From Acorus gramineus (lineage: Eukaryota > Streptophyta > Magnoliopsida > Acorales > Acoraceae): 64,000 nt of DNA. The stretch covers positions 9,198,134 to 9,262,133 of the forward strand of contig CM060853.1 of assembly GCA_030737835.1 (NCBI GenBank). The letters run 5' to 3'. Position numbers and translations under genes: made by a program. This document shows positions 24,262-37,125 of this stretch, one piece after another (the stretch's first letter is position 1; the number at the start of each line of letters is the position of its first letter). The notes beneath the pieces are model-generated. The model saw nothing but the letters and a program-made list of their open reading frames with translations. It searched no databases and was not told the origin of the DNA.

Positions 24262-25300
24262 TAATTTTTTTCATATTGTTTTTTGATATTGTTTGGATAG
24301 AGACATAAGCAGTTAGAAGTTTATGATTATTTTAGAGATAAATAACTATATTAATAGAATAAGTGATTTTTTATTTGATTGTATGTATTCTCATTGAAAC
24401 ACGTAATAATAAATTTTTTATTGTTTGATAAGTTGTGAATAAAATGTGAATAAGAATTTATAAAAGGTAAAAAAATGATTTGACATGTAGGTTCTATGTA
24501 TAAGAGTTGATGACAGTTGATATGACAGTGGGTCCCCTTTTATGTCAGTGGAAATGGATTAGGTGGAATAACACAATTTCATTGGGAACTTGAAATATAA
24601 ATGTCAGCGTATTCCCATCTTATTATAGCATAGTTATACCCATCTATTCCTTCCCAACATACAAACTATTTTTAGCTTATTCTCCATAATTCCTTCATAT
24701 TCTCCCTTTATTTTCTAACCCAAACAGCCCCTTGGGGGATAATTAATAATAAATATAAAAGAATTTATACTTTAAAAAAGAGTGGGTTAGGTTAGATTGG
24801 AGATTTATCCAAACCTAACCCGAGGTTGTAAAAAGCTAACCTAATTTAATATGACCCTTGAGTTTGAGAAGCTTAACTCGAATCCAACTTGGATTTTGTT
24901 TGGATTCAAGTTGAGTTCAGATTTAATTTAAAAAATATATTATTTTAAACAATTAAAACTTTGCAAGAGTCGATTATCCGTACAAGAAAAATAAAAAAGA
25001 TATAAATGATGAACATTTGTATCTAGAGAATAAATATACAGAAACAATAGAATTGGAATGTTCTAGATAAAAATAAATTGTATAATTTTTTTTATTATAC
25101 ATATTTTACTTAGATATGAAAATTTCGGTTCAGGTCAGGTTACTCGATTCCTAAACCCAAACCTAATCTAAATTATGTTCTGGTTGCTCTGGTCATGTTG
25201 GAGTTGAATCTGAACGCTAAAACTGTAACTCTCAGTCACCCAAATTTCTTATTGGGTTGGGTTCAAACAGTGACATTAAAAAAAAAAAACCAGAAGACTG
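24262..25300. other. Divergent intergenic region, AT-rich
   Basis: About 1 kb without genes. Stretches near 24,780-24,950 and 25,120-25,250 are rich in AACCTAACCC and AACCCAAACC words, like those in the hAT-like MITE at 34.4 kb, and may be decayed relatives. Confidence 0.5.
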
Positions 25301-25319
25301 GACGATCCAGATGGGCTTC

Positions 25320-25680
25320 AATGATGGCCTGGCCCATTTCTTAACGTGGCCTTGCTATACTCGGCCCATTTGTGTGGGTCCATCGATTGAACGATCCAGA
25401 TCGATGGGCCTCCAAGATTCTCGCCTCCCGCGTCATCCACGTGGCAACACCACCCTCCCTCCAGCAGTCCAGCGAACAAGCCAAAGCCAAATATTTTTAT
25501 TTCCCATTCTGTCCTAATCTTTTCATATAATGACCCTGTAAGTCCTTTCCCTATATAAATACCTTCCATGAACGAAACACAAGAAAAGTTCGTAAAAACG
25601 AAGAAGAGTCTCTTATTCGAAAATCGACTCTTCAAAGGCTTTTTCGTTCGTTCTCTCGTCTTCACTTCTCACAATTTCAG
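25320..25680 (+). promoter_or_regulatory. Promoter and 5'UTR exon of the DDT-domain gene
   Basis: GGCCCA site II-like words occur at about 25,330 and 25,363. A TATA box TATATAAAT is at 25552-25560. A probable untranslated first exon ends at 25680 before GTAAAAATCG, and the intron ends with a CAG at 26558-26560. A leader intron upstream of the ATG exon is common in plant housekeeping genes. Confidence 0.6.
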
Positions 25681-26643
25681 GTAAAAATCGCTTCTTTGGC
25701 TCTTGTAGTGGCTCTGGCATTCGAGTCCCTGCTCGGAGAGCTCTCGTTTGAGACTCCTGTCGACCGGAACGGTTGATGCTCGGGTGAGATTTAGGTGTTA
25801 TTTGATTTGGCATTGATTTTCGGGTTTTGTTTCGGTTTCTTTGTTGGGGGTTTTTGAGTTTGTTGAGTGGTTTTGGGGTTTGGGTCGGATCCGTGGCGGG
25901 AAAGTTTTGGTTTTGGATGTGATTTTCGCGGTTTGTTTGGATTTATTGGGTTTTGCTTTTCTTGATTTGGTTTTTTGGTGGAATAAATCGGTGTTTTTGA
26001 TGTTTCGATTGCTTCTTTTGATTTGAGTTTGAGCTTTTCTTTTTACGGGGCGACAATGGAGTATAGGAGGAAGGCCTGGAATTCTTTGTCAGAGTTCGAT
26101 CTAGGGTTTCACTTTTCATGATCATTGAATTCGATGTGTATTTTCAAAATAAGGGTTTTAAATGGATGTTGTGATCGAATTGAAAATCATGTGATGCGAG
26201 AATTTGGCATTCGTGGTGTTACTTGGTTCTTGTTCGGATTTTGGGTGGGTTTCTATTGAGTGCTTGAATTTGGGTAGGATTTGTTTTCTCTATACAATGC
26301 GATTCGATTGGATTTGATGATGGATTGTGAAAGATTTTCTATAAGGTGCTAGATTCAAATTGGGTTTGCTTATTCCGTCGGTGCAATTAGAAAAGCAAGT
26401 TTGTTTTGGTTTCTCCTGTTCTTTGGTATTTTAACTATATACAATCAGTAAGAAAGGAAAGGCAAAGTTAAACAAAATGGATGTGATATGTGATAATTTA
26501 TGGGTGGGATGATTGACCAACAATCAACAATGATGCTAATGCTGTATTCTTGCATTGCAGGTTTCTGAATATCACATTCCTTTGCGAGATCATATCTTTA
26601 TACATTATTATATTTATGGTGTTGTTGGAGGGGTAGAGTGTCC

Positions 26644-29600
26644 ATGCCTCTCTTTAAGAGGAAGCCGTTCTCCCTTGCGGTGCCACCAGATGACCTGGAC
26701 CCGAATGAACTTGTTTATCAAGTTCGATTTACAAAAGAGATATTCAGAGATTACCGGTATCCTTTTCACCTTTCATTCCGTTTCATTAGGGTTTGTTCCC
26801 TACTAAATTTCTGGTAAGTAGATATTGTGTTGCCCTTCCCGTCCATTTTTCAGATATTGGATCATTTAAGAATACCTTAACCTCTCAATTAGAGAATACC
26901 TGAATAGATTGAATCTTTATCGGCAAAGATCCTGGACCTGTAAAGTTACTGGCAAGACCAATTTAACATATGAAGAGGCCTTGGTCTCAGAGCAACGTGC
27001 AATCGAGAAGGTTCAGGAATTCCCCCAAAAGCTAATGATGCCCACATTACAAATGATACAATTTAGTAAGAATCAAGCACTCTAAGATTTCTTTTTAAGA
27101 TTTTTTAGAGCATGCTTGCAGTTTTCCAATATTTATGGTCACTCTAATTTTGTGATTTGTACTTGGACACTGATGCTTGATCTGTTTATTCAAAGTTAGC
27201 TTTTCCTTTAGATATTCAAGTAGGCATGCCCAGGATGCCTGTGTGAATGCCTAGTTGGAAGTGTTTTTTTTTTTTAAGAAAATGGTCGGTATCCTGCCCT
27301 GAATTTATTCAAAAATAAGGGTGTGCCTAAAGAAAACCGTACAAGAACAGGTCGGGGTCAAACCATCATTTCCCATACATTTTCCACATAAACCTGTAGT
27401 GCCTAGTTTGAAATTACACTTCCATAGTTGTTAAGGCATGCCTACATTTGCAACCGTGGAATTGTAAATTAATGAGATTGTTTTGGTACGCTAGTTTTGA
27501 TTTGCTATTGATTAATCTACTGCCATTATTATGCCATTTTCAAATATCCTCTGAGATGTTCGAGATCATATTTGAAAAACCTGGTGATCATTATGAGAGC
27601 ATGAAAACTCATTATGAATGCAAAGAATTAATAAATTTATCTTATCATGAAGAAGGATCAATTTTTGGGTGACTAAGATTTTATTGGATTGTGGAGAAGT
27701 GTCAAGGAACATCTTTGTTACATGACATGGTGCAGCCATTGGGGTTCATCTAAAGGTTTGAGCCTCATGGAATTGCTTATTTTTGTGGTAACATTCATGT
27801 GAAGTGTTTTTATGACTAATGGATCTTTTTTGGTCTTCCCGAGTTCCAATATTTAGGCATTTTCCTAGTGTAGTCAAGTTCTCAGTTATATATTGTAGGT
27901 GTCTTGGATGACTTTTGGGGTTGAGAATTTTTCCTTAATAGCCTGCACTTGAATGGTTGACCAGTAAGGTTGCTTTTACTATATGTGAATGACCTCAGCC
28001 AAATGCTGCTCTATTGCTTGCCAGACCTACCAGTTTGGAACCAGATTCTCCATAAAACTATGTATTTTAAAAATGAACCGACTATATCGCTGGTTTTGTG
28101 GCAGTAATGAGGCTGACTTTAGCACTCGTTTTGCATTTTTTTATACTCATTAATCTTTTCTTGAATAATTATCATGTGGATTGCGTATTCTTTCCTGTGG
28201 AAATTCGGTTGGAAGTTGTTTTGCTTTTAGCCTGGTTTACATAATTCACTTATGGTTTTTTTTGTATATACAGGTACACTTAACTTGAATGATCTTGTCA
28301 ACGCAATAGCTAAGAAATTGCAGGAACATTTTTTGGAGGGAGCAGAGTTATACGGGAAGAAAGATGAATCTGTTTGTGCATGCAAAATTCTAAAAGTCCT
28401 AGAAAAAGAAGGTGGCAATGTCGAATATAAAGTCGGTTGGTTTAATACAAATAAGACAATAACAGGCACTTCTATACTAGGTGCTGATGATTTGATACGC
28501 AAGAAGCCGCCTTTTACAAGAAGTGTGATCAAGTCATTCATTAGGGAATCAACTTTGCAAAGTGCTCCATGGGTAGTTCATGAAAAGTTGGCTAGGAAGC
28601 ATGGAATTTCAACTGAACCCTGTGATGAAGTGAAGCATAAATTCATTGTTCTTAATGGGTGTGTGCGCCCCAAAAAGGAAAAAACTTATGACATCGAGAT
28701 GAAGACCTTGGTAACTTCCTTTTTGACACGAATTTCCTGGGTTATGTGAAAAATGTATAATTCATAAAATATTTTTGAGTTTCTTATGTTTAGGATGCTG
28801 ATGAGGGGAAGAATAGAAAGAAAAGGCAAAGGGTAGACACTGTGAACTCTGAAGTCTTGGAATCACTAAAGAAAAAAGCAAAGGAAGGTAACTTGTTTTT
28901 CTTTGATGAGTCAAAGGAAGGTACCTTAAACAAAAGTTTTTTAAATTTTTTATGTAACTTTTTAATTGTCATATTTCTTTGTAGTGGCCCTTTAAAATAT
29001 GCCTTTGATCTGACACATTTTTAGTTGGATTGGATTCATATTTTTTTGTCCCATGCATACTTTATTTTGAAGAAATCATTTTCTTACTAATTATTGCTAC
29101 ATGAATTCTAAAATATTCAGTTGAAGAGAAACCAAAGGTGGAGCTCATCAAATATCCAATTGATGATTTTCTAGTGAAGCCTGGCAAGGATGATCCAGTT
29201 TTTACTGATCGCCCTTCTCCCTCTACTGATTTCCGACTGCCGTTGGAATGTGTTGGGGACTTGTTAATGGTTTGGGATTTTTGCTCATCATTTAGCAGAT
29301 TGTTGAATTTGTTCCCATTCTCCCTCGAAAATTTTGAAAAAGCTGTCTGTCACAAGAACAGTAACTTAGGTCTCATCGTGGAAGTGCATTCAGCAATACT
29401 TAGCTTGCTTATCAAAGATGAAGGCGACTATTTTGAGATCATAAAAAAGAAAAACAGGAAGTCAAAGGTGAAGTATCAGTTGGTGCTGAGTTGATGCTTG
29501 ATATTGTTAGATGTGTACTGGTTCTGAAAATATTCTAATCATAAGATTTTATTTTTTTGTCGAGATTTTTAGCTTTTACTTCTCCATGTGTGCTTTTGGT

Positions 29601-32600
29601 GATGTTTTGTCTATTTTCATTTTCAGATTACACTAATGAAGTGGACAGAGTACGTGTGTGATTTCTTAGAAATGGAAGGCATGACAGATCTTTCTCGCCA
29701 TTCTCCAACTACAAAGCGTGGCCATTATGGTTATCTTGATATTCAAGCTAAGCTAAGCATCTTTTGTGTACTGGTTGAAGAGGCAATCAACACCAATGCT
29801 ATCAGACAGCAATTGGATGAATATGTTGAACAACAGCAGGCACTCGCAGCTATGAAAAGAGGAGAATCCAGAAAGAAAAAAGAGCAGAAGAATTTGAAGG
29901 GAGAAGATGATAAGGAAGTAATGGGGCATGATTTGGATAATGAAGCAGCTAAGTTACAGGATGCAGAAAATCAAGTAAACGAGATTATCAATTCATCCAA
30001 ACGAAATCATATTTCTAAAAACAGGTATTCAAAGCCATTCACAAGTTGAGACCTTGACGATATTTTGTTGTGCATAAGGTTTAGAGTTTTGTTAACCAAT
30101 AAAATATTGTTTAATATGAGAAAGCTGTATGCCCTAGAATTCTAACATTATAGATAATCTTAAACAATAAGAAATCTAAAATGCTGAAGCATTCTAATGT
30201 GTAAAAACAAGAACACTATTATTATTCTTCCAAGCAGTAATTTTTCTTTGACTTTGACACAGTCATAAATACTGAAGAAAAAAATGCATTTAGTTTCATT
30301 GATATGCAGGGAAAATAGATCAGGGCTACCAGAATTTTAGAGGCCTTCATCATTGAGCTTGCTATATTTCATTTTAAATATGCTTCATACACCTAATCCT
30401 CACATTTTGAATTGGTTCCGCAGAAGGAAAAAAACATGAAAATTGGATGCTCCTGTCAGATCCTTAATTATAGAAGTAAACAAACAGTTTCAGTAAGCTG
30501 TCCATGATCTTCACAATTGAATAATGTGGGGCTGATGGGGTTCTTACTTTCAGGAGTTTTGAAAACAATTAACATTTGATTGACACCAAATAGATCCTTT
30601 TGAGTATGTGTAGATGATTTCCTCCTATATCCTACTGAAAATGAATTATTTAACTGGTTTGAATTAAATCTGGTTAGCTTATTTCATTCTTTGTGAAAAA
30701 ATATTTGGGTAACACACGAGAAACTGTTTCCCCTTTTTCTATCTAAGTGATGTTAGGCCCTTTTTTTTTTTCTCAGTGTTTGAGAAGCTGAATGTAGGTT
30801 CTAAGTTTTTCTTTTCCAAAGATTGGCCACTCACGTCCTTTTCCTCCCCAAAAAAAAATAGAGTGGCCATTCACTAGTTGAAACAAATAGTAGATAGCCA
30901 GGCAAAGAAAGAATGCTAAGAAATCGAAGAAAGCCAATGAGGACACAGTGTAGACAAGATGTCAACTCCATGCCCTCATAAATGTTACTCAATCAAAATT
31001 TAACCCACTCAAAACGAACACTAGAAGCCCCCACACAAAACCTCCCCTAATCCATGGGATGCCACTAAAAACAAAATGGTTTTTAACAAGCCAAATAGCC
31101 CTTGTCGCCGCTGGCTTTTTTGCTCCGCCCCTTTCTTTTTTTAACCTCTTAGCGACCTCTCACATTTGCTCAAGGGTGTTGAAATTGTAGCTTAGCACCA
31201 AAGTCTCAACAAGGGCCCTCCAAATAAGCTTAGCAAGCGGACAAATACTGAAAAAATGGACATTAGATTCCATCGGATCCCCACGAAGTACAGATTCCGA
31301 AGCCTCCTCTGGTGCCCACCGAGCTTTGTAGGCTTTTGCGAGAAGCCTCTCTTGAAGCAAGGGCCATGTGAATGTTTGAATATTGAGGGGCATCTTGATA
31401 CCTCAAATCTCCTTGCTTTTACAGGCCAAGGAAACATTATAATGCCCATCCCTTCTGCACCAATTGTATCATCTCTTAACTATGCACCCCGTCGACGCGT
31501 GAAGCACCTATCTTACTGAGTTGACTGATTCCTCGATCACCTTGGACTGCTGCAATGTGGCCAATTTGGCTGTGAACGCCTCGATCTCCTCATCCCTAAG
31601 ATTACTCCTCGTGGTCTCCTCCCAATTCCCCTGATCATGCCTTCTTATTCACTGACACTGCAAAGATTTTAGGACAAGACTCACAAAGCAGTCTAGACTC
31701 ACACTAGATATAAGTCCAGAACCAAATCCGGTCTCTCTCTAAACTCCATGAAATCGACTCCAAAAATCCTCCGCCAAACAATCAATATCTCTCCAAAATC
31801 TTGAAGGACTTGTAGGTTTTAAGCTTTTTACTTTTTATTATGATTGGGTGGTGTATGAAACAAGAACCATATATTATGTCAGTGTTTTGATATTTGTAAG
31901 GTGGTAAAATGATATCTGTACAATTCCAACATGTTCTCCAACAAACCAAATGCACAGGAGAGGATATTTTGGGATATCATTTGAAATTGAAATGACATTG
32001 ATTTTTGTTCAGTAGCACACAGTTAATAGATGCTATGTATGGTTTTTTATGTTGGGCCCAGGAAGCACGCAGTGATGACCTCGAAATTAGAGAAGAATCC
32101 AAAGATGGATGCTAAACCCAGTGCAGAGAATGCATCAAAATCCAATGGGATAGCGGAACGGCAAAGAGGTGGGTGGAGGAGGAAGGGTAGAGTTGCAGAA
32201 ATCCAAGAGAAAAAAGATGAGAAACAGGTATGCCACGCACAAACCCACCCCCCCCCCACCCGAAATTTTTTTTGAAGAAATATGCATGTTTCTTTGTGCA
32301 TTAATTCATGTTGTACTGGATAACTCTAAGCAGGAAGAACATTTTGAAAGGGAGATTGAAAAACGATTTGTACGCACCAGTCCTTTGGGGAAAGACAAAT
32401 TTCACAATAGATATTGGTTCTTTCGACGCGATGGAAGGATTTTTGTTGAGAGTTCTGACTCGAAGCAGTGGGGTTACTACTCTTCCAAGGAAGAGGTATT
32501 CATATGCCAGACTAGCAAATTACATTATGCATGTCTCCTTTCTCTTAGTTATGTTTGTTTGTTCTAATTTATGTTGGTTTCTTCATCAGCTTAATTCATT

Positions 32601-33632
32601 GATGGGTTCTCTTAATCCGAAGGGTGTGAGGGAGCGAAACCTTAAAAAACAATTGGAAAAACATTATCAGAGGATAAGGTAATATCGTTATTTTTAATTG
32701 TACTTCATTTTCCTCAATATATATGTTTTTCCGGAAGATGATATTTTCTTGTTAAGTGTTAAAATTCTTTTATTACTTGGTAGTTGCTAGTGGATTGCAT
32801 AGCTCACATCATTGGAGTAGAATTACTTCGTGATTAGTTTAATAGGAAAGTCCATATGAAGTCCTGATTTACATAAGCCACCTATCTGAATCCATTCCTG
32901 GATTCATGTTTTCCGGCCCATGTTTGTTTTGTGGATGGGATAAAAACCAAATAACGATATGGCTGTGATGAATTTATGGTAGTTATTCATATTCTTATTT
33001 GGTTGCAAAACTTTGTCCTAGTTAGGATAGTTGTTTTTTAAAGGATAAATTGTAGGATAAATCTATTCAAGGGAGAACCTAGTATCCATAACCTAGGGAT
33101 ATCCTGGTTTTGGTGTGATTAAGGATAAGTCTTACCCTACTTATTTTTGTGTAATCAAACTGGTTAAATCATGAACTTATTCCAAATCTTAATCTTATCT
33201 CGAGTTTATCATCACACCAAAGAAGGGTATGACATTCTGGTTCAACTGAATTGTAGCATTTGTACTCAAGTGCTCTATTAAATTGAAGCACCTCACATGG
33301 TAACCGTTTTTTTGATGTAGATCAACTATTTTTCTACTGCCATTTCATCACACTGTAAATGGAGTAGCTTAATTTCTACGGTTGTCTGATATATTGACTT
33401 CAGAATTATTAACAGATTTTGGATGTAAATCCATTCATGTTATAGTAAGTTTTGTCTGATATAGTTACTGGTGCTCTCCAGCTTGGCATTACAGAAAAGA
33501 TCAAAGGACATGGCTCAAAGGGTCATGCTCGAATCAGCAGTTCTTCGTCGATCAACACGTGTCCGTGCTCCTCCAAAGGAAAACCCAGCTATGGCATTTC
33601 TCAACTACATCAACAAGTGGAAAGAGAACTGA
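26644..33632 (+). CDS. WAC/DDT/WHIM-domain protein, ISWI-complex accessory subunit
   Basis: Nuclear chromatin-remodelling partner of the plant DDT-related family that associates with ISWI ATPases. Coding exons: 26644-26756, 26893-27065, 28274-28710, 28794-28887, 29121-29467, 29627-30024, 32062-32227, 32334-32495, 32590-32678, 33482-33632; 709 residues, continuous frame. The N-terminal WAC (Acf1-type) domain has MPLFKRKPFSLAVPPDDLDP, VRFTKEIFRDYREYLNRLNL and TCKVTGKTNLTYEEALVSEQ. The DDT domain (about residues 307-370) has LECVGDLLMVWDFCSSFSRL and FPFSLENFEKAVC. A charged coiled-coil stretch follows. The WHIM2-type motif is RTSPLGKDKFHNRYWFFRRD then GRIFVESSDSKQWGYYSSKE. The C-terminus RRSTRVRAPPKENPAMAFLN is strongly family-typical. 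The ATG lies in the second exon. The 2-kb intron 30025-32061 contains an antisense LINE remnant. Confidence 0.93.
27263..27399 (-). mobile_element. Truncated LINE 3' end in DDT-gene intron
   Basis: Flanked by imperfect direct repeats TGCCTAGTTGGAAGT (27248-27262) and TGCCTAGTTTGAAATT (27400-27415). Poly-T at the left marks a minus-strand tail. The adjoining GGTCGGTATCCTGCCCTGAA followed by TTTATTCAAAAA resembles the insertion at 2377-2579, so both may be one LINE family. Confidence 0.6.
30990..31660 (-). pseudogene. LINE reverse-transcriptase zinc-binding (zf-RVT) remnant
   Basis: On the minus strand at about 31393-31160 the translation reads TFTWPLLQERLLAKAYKARW, then GDPMESNVHFFSICPLAKLI and WRALVETL. 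This is the zf-RVT module at the C-terminus of plant LINE polyproteins, with one expected Cys replaced by Arg. Frames are broken on both sides and no reverse-transcriptase core is left. It lies antisense in the large intron of the DDT gene. Confidence 0.65.
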
Positions 33633-34374
33633 AGCTCTCTCAGAAATTCAAATTCACATATTTCCAAATGGAAAATGTTGAGCAACAATTTTGAGGATAT
33701 ATTTTCTCTTACCGATTTCATTTTTCTGAAGTAAGTTAAGGCCAAGTTACGCGGGTGATGGCTTCACGGTCAGAATCACATGCTGATACATGCACTAACA
33801 ACTCGATTCAAATTTTGTTTGTCGATCTTCAGAACATGCTTTACAGATGTAACTGGACAGCTCCATCTGCTCTGAGGATTTTTTGATTCTCCCAGAGCAT
33901 TCAGAATGTCTTTATTGATATCATGCACCAAATTAATCTACTGTTCTGTTATATATTGAAAAATTAAAATGAATGGACTTTGCATAGGTTGATTTAGATT
34001 GGTGGTGGATGTTGGAATACTTGAAGCTTCCCTCAAGGTTTTGCTGTGCATTATATATTCTTATTGAGCTGACATGCTGTAATACATGTTGTCCTTTCAA
34101 TTTAACATGCGAATACATTAAATAAATGGACAGGATGTCAAAAAATGTTATTGTGAACTTACATCTGATTATTTGTACTTAGGGTCAGTTTGGCAATTCA
34201 GGTTTAGAAGGAAAATAATTCCTTTTTTTTAGAAATCCAAGTTCTGATAGATTCCGTGGAAGTAGCAATTTCATTTGGAATAGTGCATTGAATTCTAAAC
34301 ACAATTTTTCTTATCATATATCGTTCTGTTTGCTTGCCATGGTCACAAACTTGGAAATGTGATAATAACTTGGT
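33633..34374. other. DDT-gene 3'UTR and AT-rich flank
   Basis: Downstream of the stop codon; the first few hundred bases are probably 3'UTR. No further gene or element recognised. Confidence 0.55.
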
Positions 34375-34400
34375 TAGGGCTGTAACTTAGGCGGGTTGGG

Positions 34401-34486
<86 letters not shown>

Positions 34487-34741
34487 AAAATTAGTTAGGT
34501 TTACCTAAAATTTGGACTGCCATATTAGAAGCTACAGAATAAACGGCCATTTTTTCTTTTTAACTATTAGTTCACGAGTTCGGGTTGAGTCGTGTTGTGA
34601 GTAAGGCCAACCTGAATTCAACCCGATTTATGAGTAAACCCGAATTGACCAACCCGAATCCGATTTGACTAACATAACCCATGTAAAAATAGGGTTCAAC
34701 CCATCGGGTTTAGATTCAACTTGACCCAAGTTGCAGCCCTA
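34375..34741. mobile_element. hAT-like MITE (interrupted by poly-G)
   Basis: Terminal inverted repeats TAGGGCTGTAACTT (left) and TAGGGCTGCAACTT (read inward from the right). The body is rich in GGGTT/AACCC words. The 8-bp flanks AACTTGGT and AATTCTGT agree at five of eight positions, so an old hAT-type duplication is possible. An 83-base G run lies near the left end. Part of the element (34505-34753) recurs at 53899-54148. Confidence 0.55.
34403..34485. repeat. Homopolymer (G)83
   Basis: Eighty-three consecutive G residues directly follow GCGGGTTGGGTT, and the sequence resumes with TAAAATTAG. Exceptionally long for a mononucleotide G tract in a plant chromosome. Confidence 0.9.
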
Positions 34742-36289
34742 AATTCTGTAACATATATTATTAGGCTAAACAATGTGTAGCATTCCCATAAAAAACAACT
34801 TGCATTGTGCTCTGTTCCTCTTTAGAAAACACATTAATGGAGCACACTTAAGTGAGGGCATTACATATAACTTTTCCATCCACTTGTACTACTCGTTGGT
34901 GGATTGTTATTATTTTTTGTCAGTACTCATGTGACAACAGTAATGTTTTTAATTGTAGTTTATTTGCTTTTAGTATTATTGGCAACTTGCAGCCCCTAAA
35001 GTTGACATGTGAATGGTAAATTATTCAATGTAATGACAGACTGTCCATAGTTTTATTGTACTAGTCTCATCTGTTAACCATAGTCTGACCATGGTATAAT
35101 AGATGTGAATTAGTATAACAGATGTGGATTAGGGCGGAATAGGGGTGCATAAGTGCAAGACAGACTTATAAGTGCAAGACACCATATTTTATCTCAGAAA
35201 ATCAAAAATCTGCATCACTGTTTTTTTTTTTTTTTTTCATTTCATATGATCCAACAAAAGCTGTATTACATTGTGAAACAGACAGTGATGCACTCACATT
35301 TTTGTGCATTCAGTGCACACTTATTTTGTTGGAAGTCAGGAAGGTGTCATCCAACATTTTTATGGTGACAGTAACTTGTTTTTTCGTGAATCTTAGGACC
35401 ATGCATCATGTGGCATGTGCCCAGTAGAGCCTCTGATGTATATTATATATATAATAATATTGCACAAGGAACTGTGAAATGAAAGGCTAAACTGACTATC
35501 CTATGTTATAATAAGAAACAATATGTGTAGACTGGAGTTGAATATTGAGGAATTAATTAATTATATCTGTAAAATGTGGCACCTCTTTAGGCCAGACTGA
35601 TTTTCAGTGTTCCAAAATACTCATGGAAGTGTTACTTGAATTAACCTTTTTAAAAGTAGATTAGAAATTGCAGGTCTTTTAACTGTTTTAAATCGGATAA
35701 TTTTTTTGATTTTTCATGAGATGCAGTTGAGTTGTTTATGACTACATCAATATATATACACATCACACATGACTTTTGGATTATAAACTCTCAAAATGGA
35801 GTTGAGAATCAAAATTCAGTCCTATCACATCCAATGGGATTTCTTAGGCAAACTCAACCTTGTATCATGTCAAATACTATGGTTTTCAAAAGATAGAACA
35901 GTCATTCAGAAAATGAAATACAAAGAATTAATGGGCAGTAAGCAAGTCTGCATGACTTGGTGAACTAAAAAAGTCAAAAGTAGGACTAATAAACTGTACT
36001 GCATTTTTATAAAACAAATACAGATCCAAATCTTTATAAAATATGAACTCAAACAAGATTAAGATGTTGGGGGGCATTCCGAGAATCGAACTCGCGAGAA
36101 TCATACTAATGACAAAATACATCTAAAATACATTTTAATTGCATTCGTATTTTATCATATTTATCTAAAATAATTTATTAATAGAAAAATTATCTGTTAG
36201 CAATATAAAAAAAGAAGATCAATTTAGTGAACCAAACACTAGTATACTAATTTATCACTGAAAAATGATGAATCTGTTAAACTGTATTG
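34742..36289. other. AT-rich intergenic region; bases 35675-36331 are a duplication source
   Basis: No gene. The stretch from 35675 to 36331 has a nearly identical copy at 54167-54810. A T-arm-like sequence (GAGTTCGATTCTC on the minus strand, at about 36,080-36,095) hints at a tRNA-derived fragment. Confidence 0.6.
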
Positions 36290-36499
36290 TTTTTTTTTTT
36301 ATATCGAAGGGACCCCCGGTGGCTGACTTTAAGGTCCAGCTGGGAAGGCTACCTCTGCCTGTTTGTCCTGGTCCCACGAAAAAATTCTTTCGAATAATCA
36401 CTAACAAACAGGTGGGTAAGTCAGCGCCAAGATTCGAACCCAAGACTTACCCTTAACACATGTAAACCCTGAACCGTTGTGCTATGACCACTGGGGACT
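36290..36499 (-). mobile_element. SINE with intact target duplication
   Basis: A 210-bp tRNA-derived element on the minus strand: box A region TGGTCATAGCACAACGGTTC and box B GGGTTCGAATCTTGG, ending in a T-run (poly-A) at 36290. Flanked by a 13-bp duplication TTAAACTGTATTG at 36277-36289 and 36500-36512. Confidence 0.85.
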
Positions 36500-36858
36500 T
36501 TAAACTGTATTGTAGATGCAAATAAATTTTTTATTCGGAGTCCTTCATCTTAGATTCATTATTGCACATTTCACATAAAAGAGATGTTTAGCATAACTAA
36601 ATTCTTCTTAGAGATAATTTATTTTGTTTGGATATGTGATTAGTAGATTCTGTGTTTTAAAAGCGGAAGATTCTCAAACATATAGCCAAACGAATTTTTA
36701 GTACGTAGTTTTTTTACTCCCTCCTTACTTTTTCTCGGGCAAAAAAATTCAGTAATTAAAATTTTCATAACTACTTTTTTTCAAAACTAATTGGGTAAAA
36801 TTTAGATATGTATTTGAGTAGATTCTTCATTTGAAAAACTAAAGATTTCTAATCGCAG

Positions 36859-37125
36859 TGTGAGACCCTAGGTCTCTTTGATAGAGAAGGAAGAAACATT
36901 GAAAACTTTTATTCATCAAGTCTTAAACAATAAGGGTGCTAATACATATTTATAGGCTATTTTAAGGATCATAACAAACTCTATAATAACTGACTAATCT
37001 GTTAAATGTATATATATGCTAGGGTTAAGGGTAGATTAGTCTTTTCCTTGTTTCCCTTTTTGTACTATAAATATTAGGTACAAACCCTAATAATATGATT
37101 GATTAATTTTTTTCATATTCTAACA
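36859..37125 (+). mobile_element. Copia-type LTR (5' LTR)
   Basis: A 267-bp sequence from TGTGAGACCC to ATTCTAACA, directly followed by TGGTATCAGAGC (37126-37137). The latter is the primer-binding site complementary to initiator tRNA-Met, used by most plant Copia elements. An internal TATAAATATTAGG fits an LTR promoter. No matching 3' LTR was found downstream. Confidence 0.75.

Noticed and set aside
36071-36100. Possible tRNA gene (T-arm-like GAGTTCGATTCTC on the minus strand)
   Set aside because: No matching D-arm, anticodon arm or acceptor stem could be assembled; more likely a SINE or tRNA-derived relic.
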